The notes below the pieces were generated by a model, which was given only the letters and a program-made list of their open reading frames with translations, had not been told where the DNA came from and did not search any database. This document shows, piece by piece, positions 16,267-23,831 of a stretch of 64,000 nucleotides of DNA; the first letter of the stretch is position 1, and the number at the start of each line of letters is the position of its first letter. A program made the position numbers and the translations under genes. Source of the DNA: Streptomyces endophytica. GTDB lineage: Bacteria > Actinomycetota > Actinomycetes > Streptomycetales > Streptomycetaceae. The stretch covers positions 5,952,001 through 6,016,000 of the forward strand of contig NZ_CP110636.1 of NCBI RefSeq assembly GCF_026153355.1, in the 5' to 3' direction.

Positions 16267-17553
16267 GTGACCCCGCCCGGCAGCGACACCCAGACCGGCA
16301 TCCGGCGGCGCAATCTCGCCCGGGTGCTGCAGGCCGTGGCGGCGCACGGGCCGCTGTCGCGGCCGGCGGTGGCGGCGCGGATCGGGCTGACCCGGGCGGG
16401 CGTGGCGCCGCTGGTGGACGAGCTGCTGCGGGCCGGGCTGCTGGTCGAGCCGGGGCCGGCGGCGCCCCGCGGCCGGGGCCGGCCGGGGAGCGAACTGGTG
16501 GTCAGCGACCGCGGCCCGGCGGGGCTCGGGGCGGAGATAGGCGTGGACCACCTCGCGGTGTGCGCGATCGATCTGCGCGGCCGGATACGGGCGCGTGCGG
16601 CGGTCGGCGCGGCGAACCGGAACAGCGCGCCCGGGCCCGTACTGGAGCGGCTCGGGGAGCTGCTCGCGGAGGTGACCGGGCGGATCGCCGGGGAGGGGCT
16701 GCGGCCGGCCGGGCTCGCGGTGGCGGTGCCGGGGCTGGTGGCCCGCGGCGGGACGACCGTCGTGCACGCGCCCAACCTCGGCTGGCGGGCGGCGGACCTG
16801 GCACCGGGCCTGGCTCCGGTGACCGCCCCGGCGGGCTCCCCGGCCGTGCCGCTGACCGTGGAGAACGAGGCGAACCTGGGGGCGCTGGCCGAACTGCGGC
16901 CGGCCGGTGCGGACGGCGGGCGGCCGGGGCCGCCGCCGGACTTCGTCCACGTCTCGGCCGAGGCCGGGATCGGCGCGGCGGTCGTGGTGGACGGCCAACT
17001 GCTGCGGGGTGCACGGGGGTTCGCCGGTGAGCTGGGTCATGTGCCGGTGTATCCGGACGGCCGCCGGTGCGACTGCGGCGGCCGCGGGTGCCTGGAGCAG
17101 TACGCGGGGGAAGCGGCCGTGCTGCGGGCGAGCGGGGCGGCAGGCGTGGAGGCGGCGGCCGGCCAGGCGGGGCCGGGGGCCCGGATCGCGCTGCTCGCGC
17201 GCCGTGCGGCGGACGGCGACCCGGCCACCGTACGGGCCCTGGAGGAGGCGGGGACGGCGCTCGGTATCGCGCTCGCCGGGGCGGTGAATCTGCTCGACCC
17301 CCGGGCGGTCGTCCTGGGAGGTGCGCTGGCCGGGCTCGCGCCCTGGGTCCTGCCGTCGCTGGAACGGGAGTTGACACTGCGGACGGCCGTGGCGGCGGAT
17401 CCGGCGCGGACCGGCGGGCCGTTGGTGACGGTGTCACGTCTGGGGGCGGACGGGCCGCTGCTGGGGGCGGCGCACGCGGCGTTGCGAGGCGTCCTGGACG
17501 ACCCCTTCCCTTCCTGTGCCCCGGCTGACTCTCCCCCGGCCCGAACCGGCTAA
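16267..17553 (+). CDS. xylR: ROK-family transcriptional regulator, probable xylose repressor
   Basis: A 428-residue protein from the GTG at 16267 (GAGG 8 bases upstream). An N-terminal winged helix (IRRRNLARVLQAVAAHG, then RIGLTRAGVAPLVDELLRAG) is followed by a ROK sugar-binding domain. That domain carries the zinc motif GHVPVYPDGRRCDCGGRGC and LEQYAG. The DNA-binding extension marks it as an NagC/XylR-type repressor rather than a glucokinase. It lies 61 bases after xylB in the same direction, so the likely ligand is xylose (or xylulose) and the likely targets are the xylA/xylB promoters. Whether it also governs the encapsulin genes 157 bases downstream is open. Confidence 0.9.
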   Translation: MTPPGSDTQTGIRRRNLARVLQAVAAHGPLSRPAVAARIGLTRAGVAPLVDELLRAGLLVEPGPAAPRGRGRPGSELVVSDRGPAGLGAEIGVDHLAVCAIDLRGRIRARAAVGAANRNSAPGPVLERLGELLAEVTGRIAGEGLRPAGLAVAVPGLVARGGTTVVHAPNLGWRAADLAPGLAPVTAPAGSPAVPLTVENEANLGALAELRPAGADGGRPGPPPDFVHVSAEAGIGAAVVVDGQLLRGARGFAGELGHVPVYPDGRRCDCGGRGCLEQYAGEAAVLRASGAAGVEAAAGQAGPGARIALLARRAADGDPATVRALEEAGTALGIALAGAVNLLDPRAVVLGGALAGLAPWVLPSLERELTLRTAVAADPARTGGPLVTVSRLGADGPLLGAAHAALRGVLDDPFPSCAPADSPPARTG

Positions 17554-17556
17554 ACC

Positions 17557-17608
17557 TTTCCATGGAAACAGATTTCCATGCCACCCCATCGAGCGATTGT
17601 GCCGATAA
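17557..17608 (+). promoter_or_regulatory. Repeat/palindrome and WhiG-like -10 motif upstream of the encapsulin genes
   Basis: The 157 bases between xylR and the first shell gene are less G/C-rich than their surroundings. TTTCCATGGAAA at 17557-17568 is a perfect 12-base palindrome, and TTTCCATG recurs at 17573-17580, sixteen bases (about 1.5 helical turns) downstream. GCCGATAA at 17601-17608 is identical to the -10 element given for the Streptomyces sporulation sigma factor WhiG (TAAA, ~16 bases, GCCGATAA). The matching -35 (TAAA near 17581) is not present, so the promoter assignment is tentative. Confidence 0.4.
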
Positions 17609-17710
17609 AAAGCGCACGACTACCGTCGGTTCGGCGGGCTGCCGCGAGACCGCTGCGAATCGGTTCCGGGGCAGTCCCGCATCGCACCCTCCCATGAGAC
17701 AGGTGGCATT

Positions 17711-19120
17711 GTGACGATTGCCGACGAATCGCTTCCCAGCCGCGCGGAAGAATCCCAGAATTCCAGTCTGAGTACCACTGCCGCACGGAAGTTGGCGACC
17801 ACCACCAAAACCGCGCCGCAGATGCAGGGAATCACTTCCCGCTGGCTGCTGCGGTTGTTGCCCTGGGTGCAGGTGTCGGGTGGCACGTACCGGGTGAACC
17901 GCCGGCTGACCTACACCGTCGGCGACGGGCGCATCGACTTCGACATCAACGGCGGCGACGTCTCGATCATCCCGGAGGAACTGCGGGAACTGCCCGCTCT
18001 GCGGGACTTCACCGACCAGGAGGTGCTGGCGGCGCTCGGCGAGCGGTTCACGCAGGTCGAGTACGCGCCCGGCGAGCTGATCGCCGAGGCCGGCACGCCG
18101 GACGACCGGCTGGTGCTGATCGCGCACGGCCGGGTGGACCGCATCGGCACCGGCAAATACGGCGACCTGACGGTGCTGGAAGCGCTCGCCGGGGGTGACC
18201 ATTTCGGCACCGGTCCGCTCGACGCCGACGGGGCGACCTGGGAGTTCAGCTACCGCGCGGTGACCCGGGTGACGGTCATGGCACTGCCGCGGCAGGCGGG
18301 CCAGGAGGTGATCGGCCGCTCCCCCGGGCTGCGCGAGCACCTGGCGACGGCCGAGCGGTCCGCCTCCCGGCCGGCGAACGACAGCGGCGAGTCGGCGGTG
18401 TCCGTGGCGTCCGGGCACCAGGGCGAGCCGGCCCTCCCCGGCACCTTCGTCGACTACGACGCGGCGCCGCGGGAGTACGAACTCAGCGTGGCCCAGACGG
18501 TGCTGCGCGCGCACAGCCGGGTCGGCGACCTCTACAGCGACCCGATGAACCAGGTCGAGGAGCAGCTGAAGCTCACGATCCAGGCGCTGCGCGAGCGCCA
18601 GGAGCACGAGATGATCAACAACCGCGAGTTCGGGCTGCTGCACAACGCCGACCTCAAGCAGCGCATCCACACCCGCACCGGACCGCCCACCCCCGACGAC
18701 CTCGACGAACTGCTCGCGACGGTCTGGAAGGACCCGGGCTTCCTGCTCGCCCATCCGCAGGCCATCGCCGCCTTCGGCCGGGAGTGCAGCGCCCGCGGGC
18801 TGTATCCGACCGCGGTGGATTTCATGGGGCATTCGCTGCCGTCCTGGCGCGGGGTGCCGATCTTCCCGTGCAACAAGATTCCGGTCACCAAGGAACGCAC
18901 CAGCTCGATTCTGGTACTGCGCACCGGTGCAGAAAAGCAGGGTGTGGTCGGCCTGCACCAGACCGGAATTCCCGATGAATACGAGCCGGGGCTGTCGGTG
19001 CGCTATATGGGCATCGACGACCGGGCGGTCCTCAAGTATCTGGTCAGCGCCTACTATTCCGCGGCCATTCTCGTGCCCGATGCGCTGGGCGTGCTGGACG
19101 ACGTGCAGATCGGCCAGTGA
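17711..19120 (+). CDS. Family 2B encapsulin shell protein with cyclic-nucleotide-binding-like domain (EshA/EshB-like), copy 1
   Basis: A 469-residue protein from the GTG at 17711 (AGGTGG 8 bases upstream). The N-terminal arm ARKLATTTKTAPQMQGITSR is typical of family 2 shells. A CRP-type beta-barrel is inserted at about residues 95-215 (FTQVEYAPGELIAEAG, then IAHGRVDRIGTGKYGD). The HK97-fold remainder includes EYELSVAQTVLRAHSRVGDL, the peripheral and axial domain segments, and the end VSAYYSAAILVPDALGVLDD. Related proteins (EshA of S. griseus) form large cytoplasmic shells. The barrel lacks the usual arginine-bearing phosphate-binding cassette: WEFSYRAVTR stands where R-T-A would be. It is followed after 96 bases by a second shell gene, and the xylose genes lie upstream. 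Confidence 0.93.
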   Translation: MTIADESLPSRAEESQNSSLSTTAARKLATTTKTAPQMQGITSRWLLRLLPWVQVSGGTYRVNRRLTYTVGDGRIDFDINGGDVSIIPEELRELPALRDFTDQEVLAALGERFTQVEYAPGELIAEAGTPDDRLVLIAHGRVDRIGTGKYGDLTVLEALAGGDHFGTGPLDADGATWEFSYRAVTRVTVMALPRQAGQEVIGRSPGLREHLATAERSASRPANDSGESAVSVASGHQGEPALPGTFVDYDAAPREYELSVAQTVLRAHSRVGDLYSDPMNQVEEQLKLTIQALRERQEHEMINNREFGLLHNADLKQRIHTRTGPPTPDDLDELLATVWKDPGFLLAHPQAIAAFGRECSARGLYPTAVDFMGHSLPSWRGVPIFPCNKIPVTKERTSSILVLRTGAEKQGVVGLHQTGIPDEYEPGLSVRYMGIDDRAVLKYLVSAYYSAAILVPDALGVLDDVQIGQ

Positions 19121-19216
19121 ACGGCCGCCGCAGGAAAAGCACGGCAGCACGCGTATCCGCACGCACCCGGTAGCACCAGCACAGCGCAGCACCGACAGAA
19201 CAGGTGAGCTTCTTCC

Positions 19217-20631
19217 ATGACCACACCGGTGGACCCGACGTCCGGCCCGCAGCCCTCCGAGGTCGAGCAGAGTCCGTCCAGCCTGGGCACCGCCGCGGCC
19301 CGCAATCTGGCGACCACGACCAAGACCGTGCCGCAGATGCAGGGATCTCGTCCCGCTGGCTGCTGCGCGTCCTGCCGTGGACACAGGTCTCCGGCGGCAC
19401 CTACCGCGTCAACCGCCGACTGACGCACACCCTCGGCGACGGGCGGATCGAGTTCGTCTCGACCGGCACCGACGTCCGGGTGATCCCGGCCGAGCTGCGC
19501 GAACTGGCGCCGCTGCGCGGCTATGCCGACGCCCCGACCCTGGAGACGCTGGCCGGCCGCTTCGTCCAGCGGGAGTTCGCCCCGGGCGACGTGCTGGCCC
19601 GTAGGGGCGGCCCGACCGACCGGGTCATCCTGATCGCGCACGGCAAGCTGGACCGGCTCGGCGCCGGCAAGTACGGCGACGAGACGTCCCTGGGCACGCT
19701 GGCCGACGGTGACGCCATCGGCGCGGCGGCGCTGCTGTCCGGGGACGCGGAGTGGGAGCACTCCGTGCGCGCGGTGACCCGGGTGACCGCACTGACCCTC
19801 TACCGCAGCGACTTCGAAGCGGTGCTGGGCGAGTCCGACTCACTGCGGGCGCACATCGAGGCGTTCCGTAGCGCGCTGGTGCCGGCGCAGAACAAGCACG
19901 GTGAGGCGGCCATCGAGCTGGCCGCCGGCCATGTCGGCGAGCCGGCGCTGCCGAGCACCTTCGCGGACTACGAACTGACGCCGCGGGAGTACGAACTCGG
20001 CGTGGCGCAGACGGTGTTGAAGGTGCACTCGCGGGTCGCCGACCTCTACAACGGGCCGATGAACCAGCTGGACCAGCAGTTGCGGCTGACCGTGGAGGCG
20101 CTGCGCGAGCGCCAGGAACACGAGATGATCAACAACCGCGAGTTCGGGCTGCTGCACAACGCCGACCTCAAGCAGCGCATCCACACCCGCACCGGACCGC
20201 CCACCCCCGACGACCTCGACGAGCTGATCTCCCGGCGCCGCAAGACGCAGTTCCTGCTGGCGCATCCGCGCACCATCGCCGCCATCGGGCGGGAGTGGAA
20301 CGCCCGGGGGATCTACCCCAGCACCGTCCCGTTCGAGGGCGGGGAGGTGCGGGCCTGGCGGGGCATCCCGCTGCTGCCCTGCAACAAGATCCCGATCACC
20401 CCGGACCAGACCAGCTCGATCCTGGCGCTGCGGGTCGGCGAGGAGAACCAGGGCGTGATCGGGCTGCACCAGACCGGCATCCCGGACGAGTACCAGCCCG
20501 GCCTGTCCGTCCGCTTCATGGGCATCAACGACCAGGCGGTCATCAACTACCTGGTCAGCGCGTACTTCTCGGCGGCCGTGCTGGTGCCGGACGCGCTCGG
20601 CATCCTGGAGGACGTCGAGATCGGCCACTGA
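19217..20631 (+). CDS. Family 2B encapsulin shell protein, copy 2; frame broken once near the N-terminus
   Basis: The natural start is the ATG at 19217 (MTTPVDPTSGPQPSEVEQ); the N-terminal arm AARNLATTTKTVPQMQG matches copy 1. After QMQG the frame is lost and continues one base earlier as ISSRWLLRVLPWTQVSGGTY, exactly the next residues expected. Adding one G to the GGG at 19342-19344 repairs it, giving ~471 residues. The cyclic-nucleotide-like barrel (about residues 95-215, IAHGKLDRLGAGKYGDET) and HK97 parts are complete. The barrel differs clearly from copy 1, and the canonical phosphate-binding Arg is again missing. A 104-base block (20119-20222) is identical to copy 1. Either the break is a sequencing error or copy 2 is silent here. 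Confidence 0.88.
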
Positions 20632-20651
20632 CCGGCGGGGCGCCTCCGTAC

Positions 20652-20695
20652 GTGCCGCGTCCGGGCCCGTCCCTTCAGGGACCCGGACGCGGCAC
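20652..20695 (+). terminator. Strong hairpin terminator after the encapsulin pair
   Basis: A perfect 14-bp stem (20652-20665, GTGCCGCGTCCGGG, with 20682-20695) encloses a smaller TCCC-TTCA-GGGA hairpin. It begins 21 bases after the stop of shell gene 2. There is no U-run, as is common for Streptomyces terminators. It closes the encapsulin transcription unit and separates it from the amidase gene. Confidence 0.8.
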
Positions 20696-20872
20696 CCGGG
20701 TGACGGCCGATCAGGTGTGACCCCATCTCGTGACCTGCGCCGTTGCCGCCTTTGGTCGAGCCATTGGCGGCCCGGCCATGCCCTTGGCAGGACCTGCCCG
20801 GTTGCGCATGATGAACGCATCGCATGTGCGTGACATGTACGCGACCATCCTCGGTCCTTGTCAGGAGTTCAC

Positions 20873-21514
20873 ATGGAGCCCCGCCACCCCCGTCCCGCCC
20901 GCCGGCGCCTGATCACCGGCGCGGCCGCGCTCGCCGCGTCCGCCGCCCTCGCCCCGCTCGCCGCGTCCGCCGCCCTGGCCGCCCCGCGCCCCCGGACACC
21001 GCGCGGCGGCGACGGCTACCCCCCGGTCGAATGGATCCCGGCCAGCAAGTCCAACTTCACCGCCGCGAAACGCCCGGACCAGTACCCGATCGAGATGGTC
21101 GTGATCCACGTGACGCAGGAGACCTACGAGGACACCCTCCGGCTGTTCCAGGACTCCACGCACAAGGCCGCCGCCCACTACGTCGTCCGCTCCTCCGACG
21201 GCCACCTCGCCCAGTGCGTCACCGAACGCAACGTCGCCTGGCACGCCGGCAACTGGGACTACAACACCCGCAGCATCGGCATCGAGCACGAGGGCTGGAT
21301 CGACGACCCGACGTGGTTCACCGACGTCCTCTACGAGCGCTCCGCCCGGCTCACCGCCGCCGTCTGCGACCGCTACGGGATCCCCAAGGACCGCGAGCAC
21401 ATCATCGGCCACGTCGAGGTCCCCGGCTCCGACCACACCGACCCGGGCGAGTACTGGGACTGGGCGCACTACCTGCAGCTGGTCACCGAGGCGTCCTGGC
21501 GGCACCGGAGATGA
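20873..21514 (+). CDS. Secreted N-acetylmuramoyl-L-alanine amidase (Amidase_2)
   Basis: A 213-residue protein from the ATG at 20873 (CAGGAG upstream). The N-terminus RRRLITGAAALAASAALAPL is a twin-arginine type signal peptide. The Amidase_2/PGRP fold has its first zinc histidine at His79 (MVVIHVTQ), the substrate region AAHYVVRSSDGHLAQCV, VAWHAGNWDYNTRSIGIEHEG, and the closing IIGHVEVPGSDHTDPG with the other ligands. It cleaves the amide bond between MurNAc and the stem peptide, acting outside the membrane. It is monocistronic, convergent with the phosphodiesterase gene, with 11 bases between stops. Confidence 0.93.
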   Translation: MEPRHPRPARRRLITGAAALAASAALAPLAASAALAAPRPRTPRGGDGYPPVEWIPASKSNFTAAKRPDQYPIEMVVIHVTQETYEDTLRLFQDSTHKAAAHYVVRSSDGHLAQCVTERNVAWHAGNWDYNTRSIGIEHEGWIDDPTWFTDVLYERSARLTAAVCDRYGIPKDREHIIGHVEVPGSDHTDPGEYWDWAHYLQLVTEASWRHRR

Positions 21515-21525
21515 CCCGGCGCGCG

Positions 21526-22395
21526 TCACGCGGTCCGCAGGAAGCGCTCCAGTCCGGCGAGGTCGTCCGAGTTGAGGTGGTCCACGCCGGCCCGCAGCAG
21601 CGCCGTCCAGACCGCCTCGCGGGCCGGTCCGGGCGCGTCCGGCGTGGCCCAGAAGCGCAGCCTGCGCCGCTCGGCGTGTGCCGCGGCCACCAACCGCCGC
21701 AACAGCTCCCGCTCGTGACCGGGCATCGGCCCCACACCCTGCCAGCCGAAGGTGTCCGTCCAGGAGGCGGAGACCAGCGGGGCGAAGGACGCCGGGGCGG
21801 GGGTGCCGAGGTCCTCGGGGCGCCCGTCGTAGAAGGCGTGGCGCTCCCGTTCGGCCGCCATGGGCGCCCGGGCGGCCCGGTCCCCGGAGATCACCGCGGT
21901 GACCGGACCGCGCCGCACCCGGCCGGCCCGGTACCCGCTCAGCAGGTCCCGGTAGCGGCGCAGCACGGGAGACAGTGCGCGGTAGGTGGGGTCGCCGGCG
22001 GTCTTGATGTCGATGAGCAGCTGGAGGGACAGCCGCGACCCGCGGTAGACCGTGCCGCCCTGGGCGCGGATCCGCCGGCGCAGCGGGTCGAGGTAGAGCG
22101 ACTGGAGGGTGCGGGCCGGGTCGAGGTCGCCCTCCTCGTGCCCCACCAGCAGCCGCCCGTCGACCAGCCAGATGTCCGCCTCCACGCTGCCGAAACCGTG
22201 CTCCAGGGCGTCGAGGAGCGGCCGCGGATGCACATAGTCGTTGTGGGCGTGGGCGCGCGCCAGCGGCACCGGGACGGCGGGACGCACGACGGGGCCGCGG
22301 GCGGTGGTGTCACGGGCGGCGGCCGGTGCGGTCAGACCCGCCACCAGGGCGGCGCCCAGCGACACGACGGCCGTTCTGCGGGTGTACGGATTCAT
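21526..22395 (-). CDS. Secreted PLC/GDPD-like phosphodiesterase family protein
   Basis: A 289-residue protein with a signal peptide containing TRRTAVVSLGAALVAGL. The mature part begins with LARAHAHNDYVHPRPLLDAL, the HAHNDY motif of PI-PLC/glycerophosphodiester phosphodiesterase TIM barrels. GSVEADIWLVDGRLLVGHEE supplies the Glu-x-Asp metal ligands and the second His. LLIDIKTAGDPTY and a final NSDDLAGLERFL complete the barrel pattern. It probably hydrolyses a phosphodiester bond in an extracytoplasmic lipid or teichoic-type substrate; the exact substrate is unknown. The ATG at 22395 has TGGAGATGTC just upstream. Confidence 0.85.
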   Translation of the reverse strand: MNPYTRRTAVVSLGAALVAGLTAPAAARDTTARGPVVRPAVPVPLARAHAHNDYVHPRPLLDALEHGFGSVEADIWLVDGRLLVGHEEGDLDPARTLQSLYLDPLRRRIRAQGGTVYRGSRLSLQLLIDIKTAGDPTYRALSPVLRRYRDLLSGYRAGRVRRGPVTAVISGDRAARAPMAAERERHAFYDGRPEDLGTPAPASFAPLVSASWTDTFGWQGVGPMPGHERELLRRLVAAAHAERRRLRFWATPDAPGPAREAVWTALLRAGVDHLNSDDLAGLERFLRTA

Positions 22396-22503
22396 GACAT
22401 CTCCAGGTCATAGTGAGCGGTCCATAGTGGGGCGTGCCGCATGCACGTGGCGCGGTGAACGTCTCTGGTACCCGGTGCAGTTGACGTGACGTCAGGGGCA
22501 ATC

Positions 22504-23741
22504 GTGAAGCAGCGATTCGGTCGGGTTCGCGCGGTACTGACGGTGCTGGCGGTGTGGGGCGTGCTGGCCGGCGGAATGGCGGGCGGGGCCCGGCCACCGC
22601 GGCGGGCCCCAGCCTGCGCCGCTCCGGTGCCCTGCCGGTGGCGCCCGGTGTGGCGTACGGCGAATTCCGGATGACGGTGCCGCGCGGGGTGGTGCACGGA
22701 CATCTGCTGACGGTCGATCTGGGCGATCCGCGGGTCTCGGTGGACCTGCTGTACCCGGGCGTGGTCGGGGCCCGGGCGCCGGTGTCCCGGCTGGCCGCGG
22801 CGCGGGGTGCGGTAGCGGCCGTCAACGGGGACTTCTTCCACATCACCGAGACCCAGCATCCGGGCGTGGAGGCCACCGGCGCCCCGGACGGCCCGGCCGT
22901 GGTCTCCGGCCGGCAGCTGAAGGCGGCGGTCCCCGACGGGCAGCGCTTCGGGCCCGTACTGCCGCCGGGTGCCAGCACCGAGGACGTCCTCGGCGTGGGC
23001 TACGACCGCCGGGCGCGGCTGGACCGGCTCACCCTGCGGGGCGTGGCACTGACCCCCGAGGGCGGGCTGCCGCTGCGCGGGCTCAACCAGTACGCGCTGC
23101 CGGAGGACGGCATCGGCGCGTACACCCCGCAGTGGGGCCCGGCGTCCCGGGAGCGGGCCGTCTGCGGGACGGACACCGAGCGGGCGGCGCCGTGCAGCAC
23201 GGACACCGCGGAGGTCACGGTCCGGTACGGCCGGGTGACGGCGATCGAGGACGCTCCGGGCGCCGGCGGGGTGGCCGCGGGGAGCGTGGTGCTGGTGGGC
23301 CGGGAGGAGGGCGCACGGCAGTTGCGCAAACTGCACCTCGGGGAGCCGTTGCGGGTGGGCTACCGGCTGGCCGGCGAGGGGCCGGTGCCGCTGCGGTTCG
23401 CGGTGGGCGGTTTCCCGATCGTCCGGGACGCACGGCCGGTGGCCGGACTGGACACCGTCGCGGTGGCGGTGCGGACCGCCGCGGGGATCGCACCCGGTGG
23501 GCGGGTGCTGTATCTGCTGGCGCTGGACGGCGCGCGCGGCCAGACCGGATTGACGGTGAGTGAACTCGGTGTGCTGATGGCGCAGTTGGGGTCCGAGGAG
23601 GCGATGAACCTGGACGGCGGGGGGTCCTCGACGCTGGTGACGGACGACGGCACCGGTGACGGGGTCGTGGTGCGCAACCATCCGTCGGGCGGGGCGGAGC
23701 GCCCGGTGGCGAACGGCGTGGGGATCTTCTCCCTCGGGTGA
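22504..23741 (+). CDS. Secreted phosphodiester glycosidase (NAGPA-domain) protein; frame broken once in the signal peptide region
   Basis: The GTG at 22504 (AGGGG upstream) opens a signal peptide (VKQRFGRVRAVLTVLAVWGV). At the GGGG run 22585-22588 the frame is lost. With one extra G it continues as GGPATAAGPSLRRSG into the main domain, giving ~412 residues. The domain has the NAGPA/phosphodiester glycosidase features: VAAVNGDFFHI, GLNQYALP, an internal cysteine pair (CGTDTERAAPCS), VGGFPIVRDA, LLALDGARGQTGLT and the metal-site end MNLDGGGSSTLV with a terminal VANGVGIF. The family removes sugars linked through phosphodiesters, here probably on an envelope polymer. The break is most likely a sequencing error. 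Confidence 0.82.
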
Positions 23742-23831
23742 GCGGCGGAGCGGTGCGCCCGGCCGGACGCACCCCACGCCGCCGGGCCCGCCACCGCGCA
23801 CGCCCGCCCGTCCGTCACGCCCGCCCGGCGG

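Noticed and set aside
17581..17608. Full WhiG promoter (-35 plus -10) before the encapsulin genes
   Set aside because: The -10 GCCGATAA is exact, but no TAAA is present about 16 bases upstream, so only the -10 resemblance is reported.
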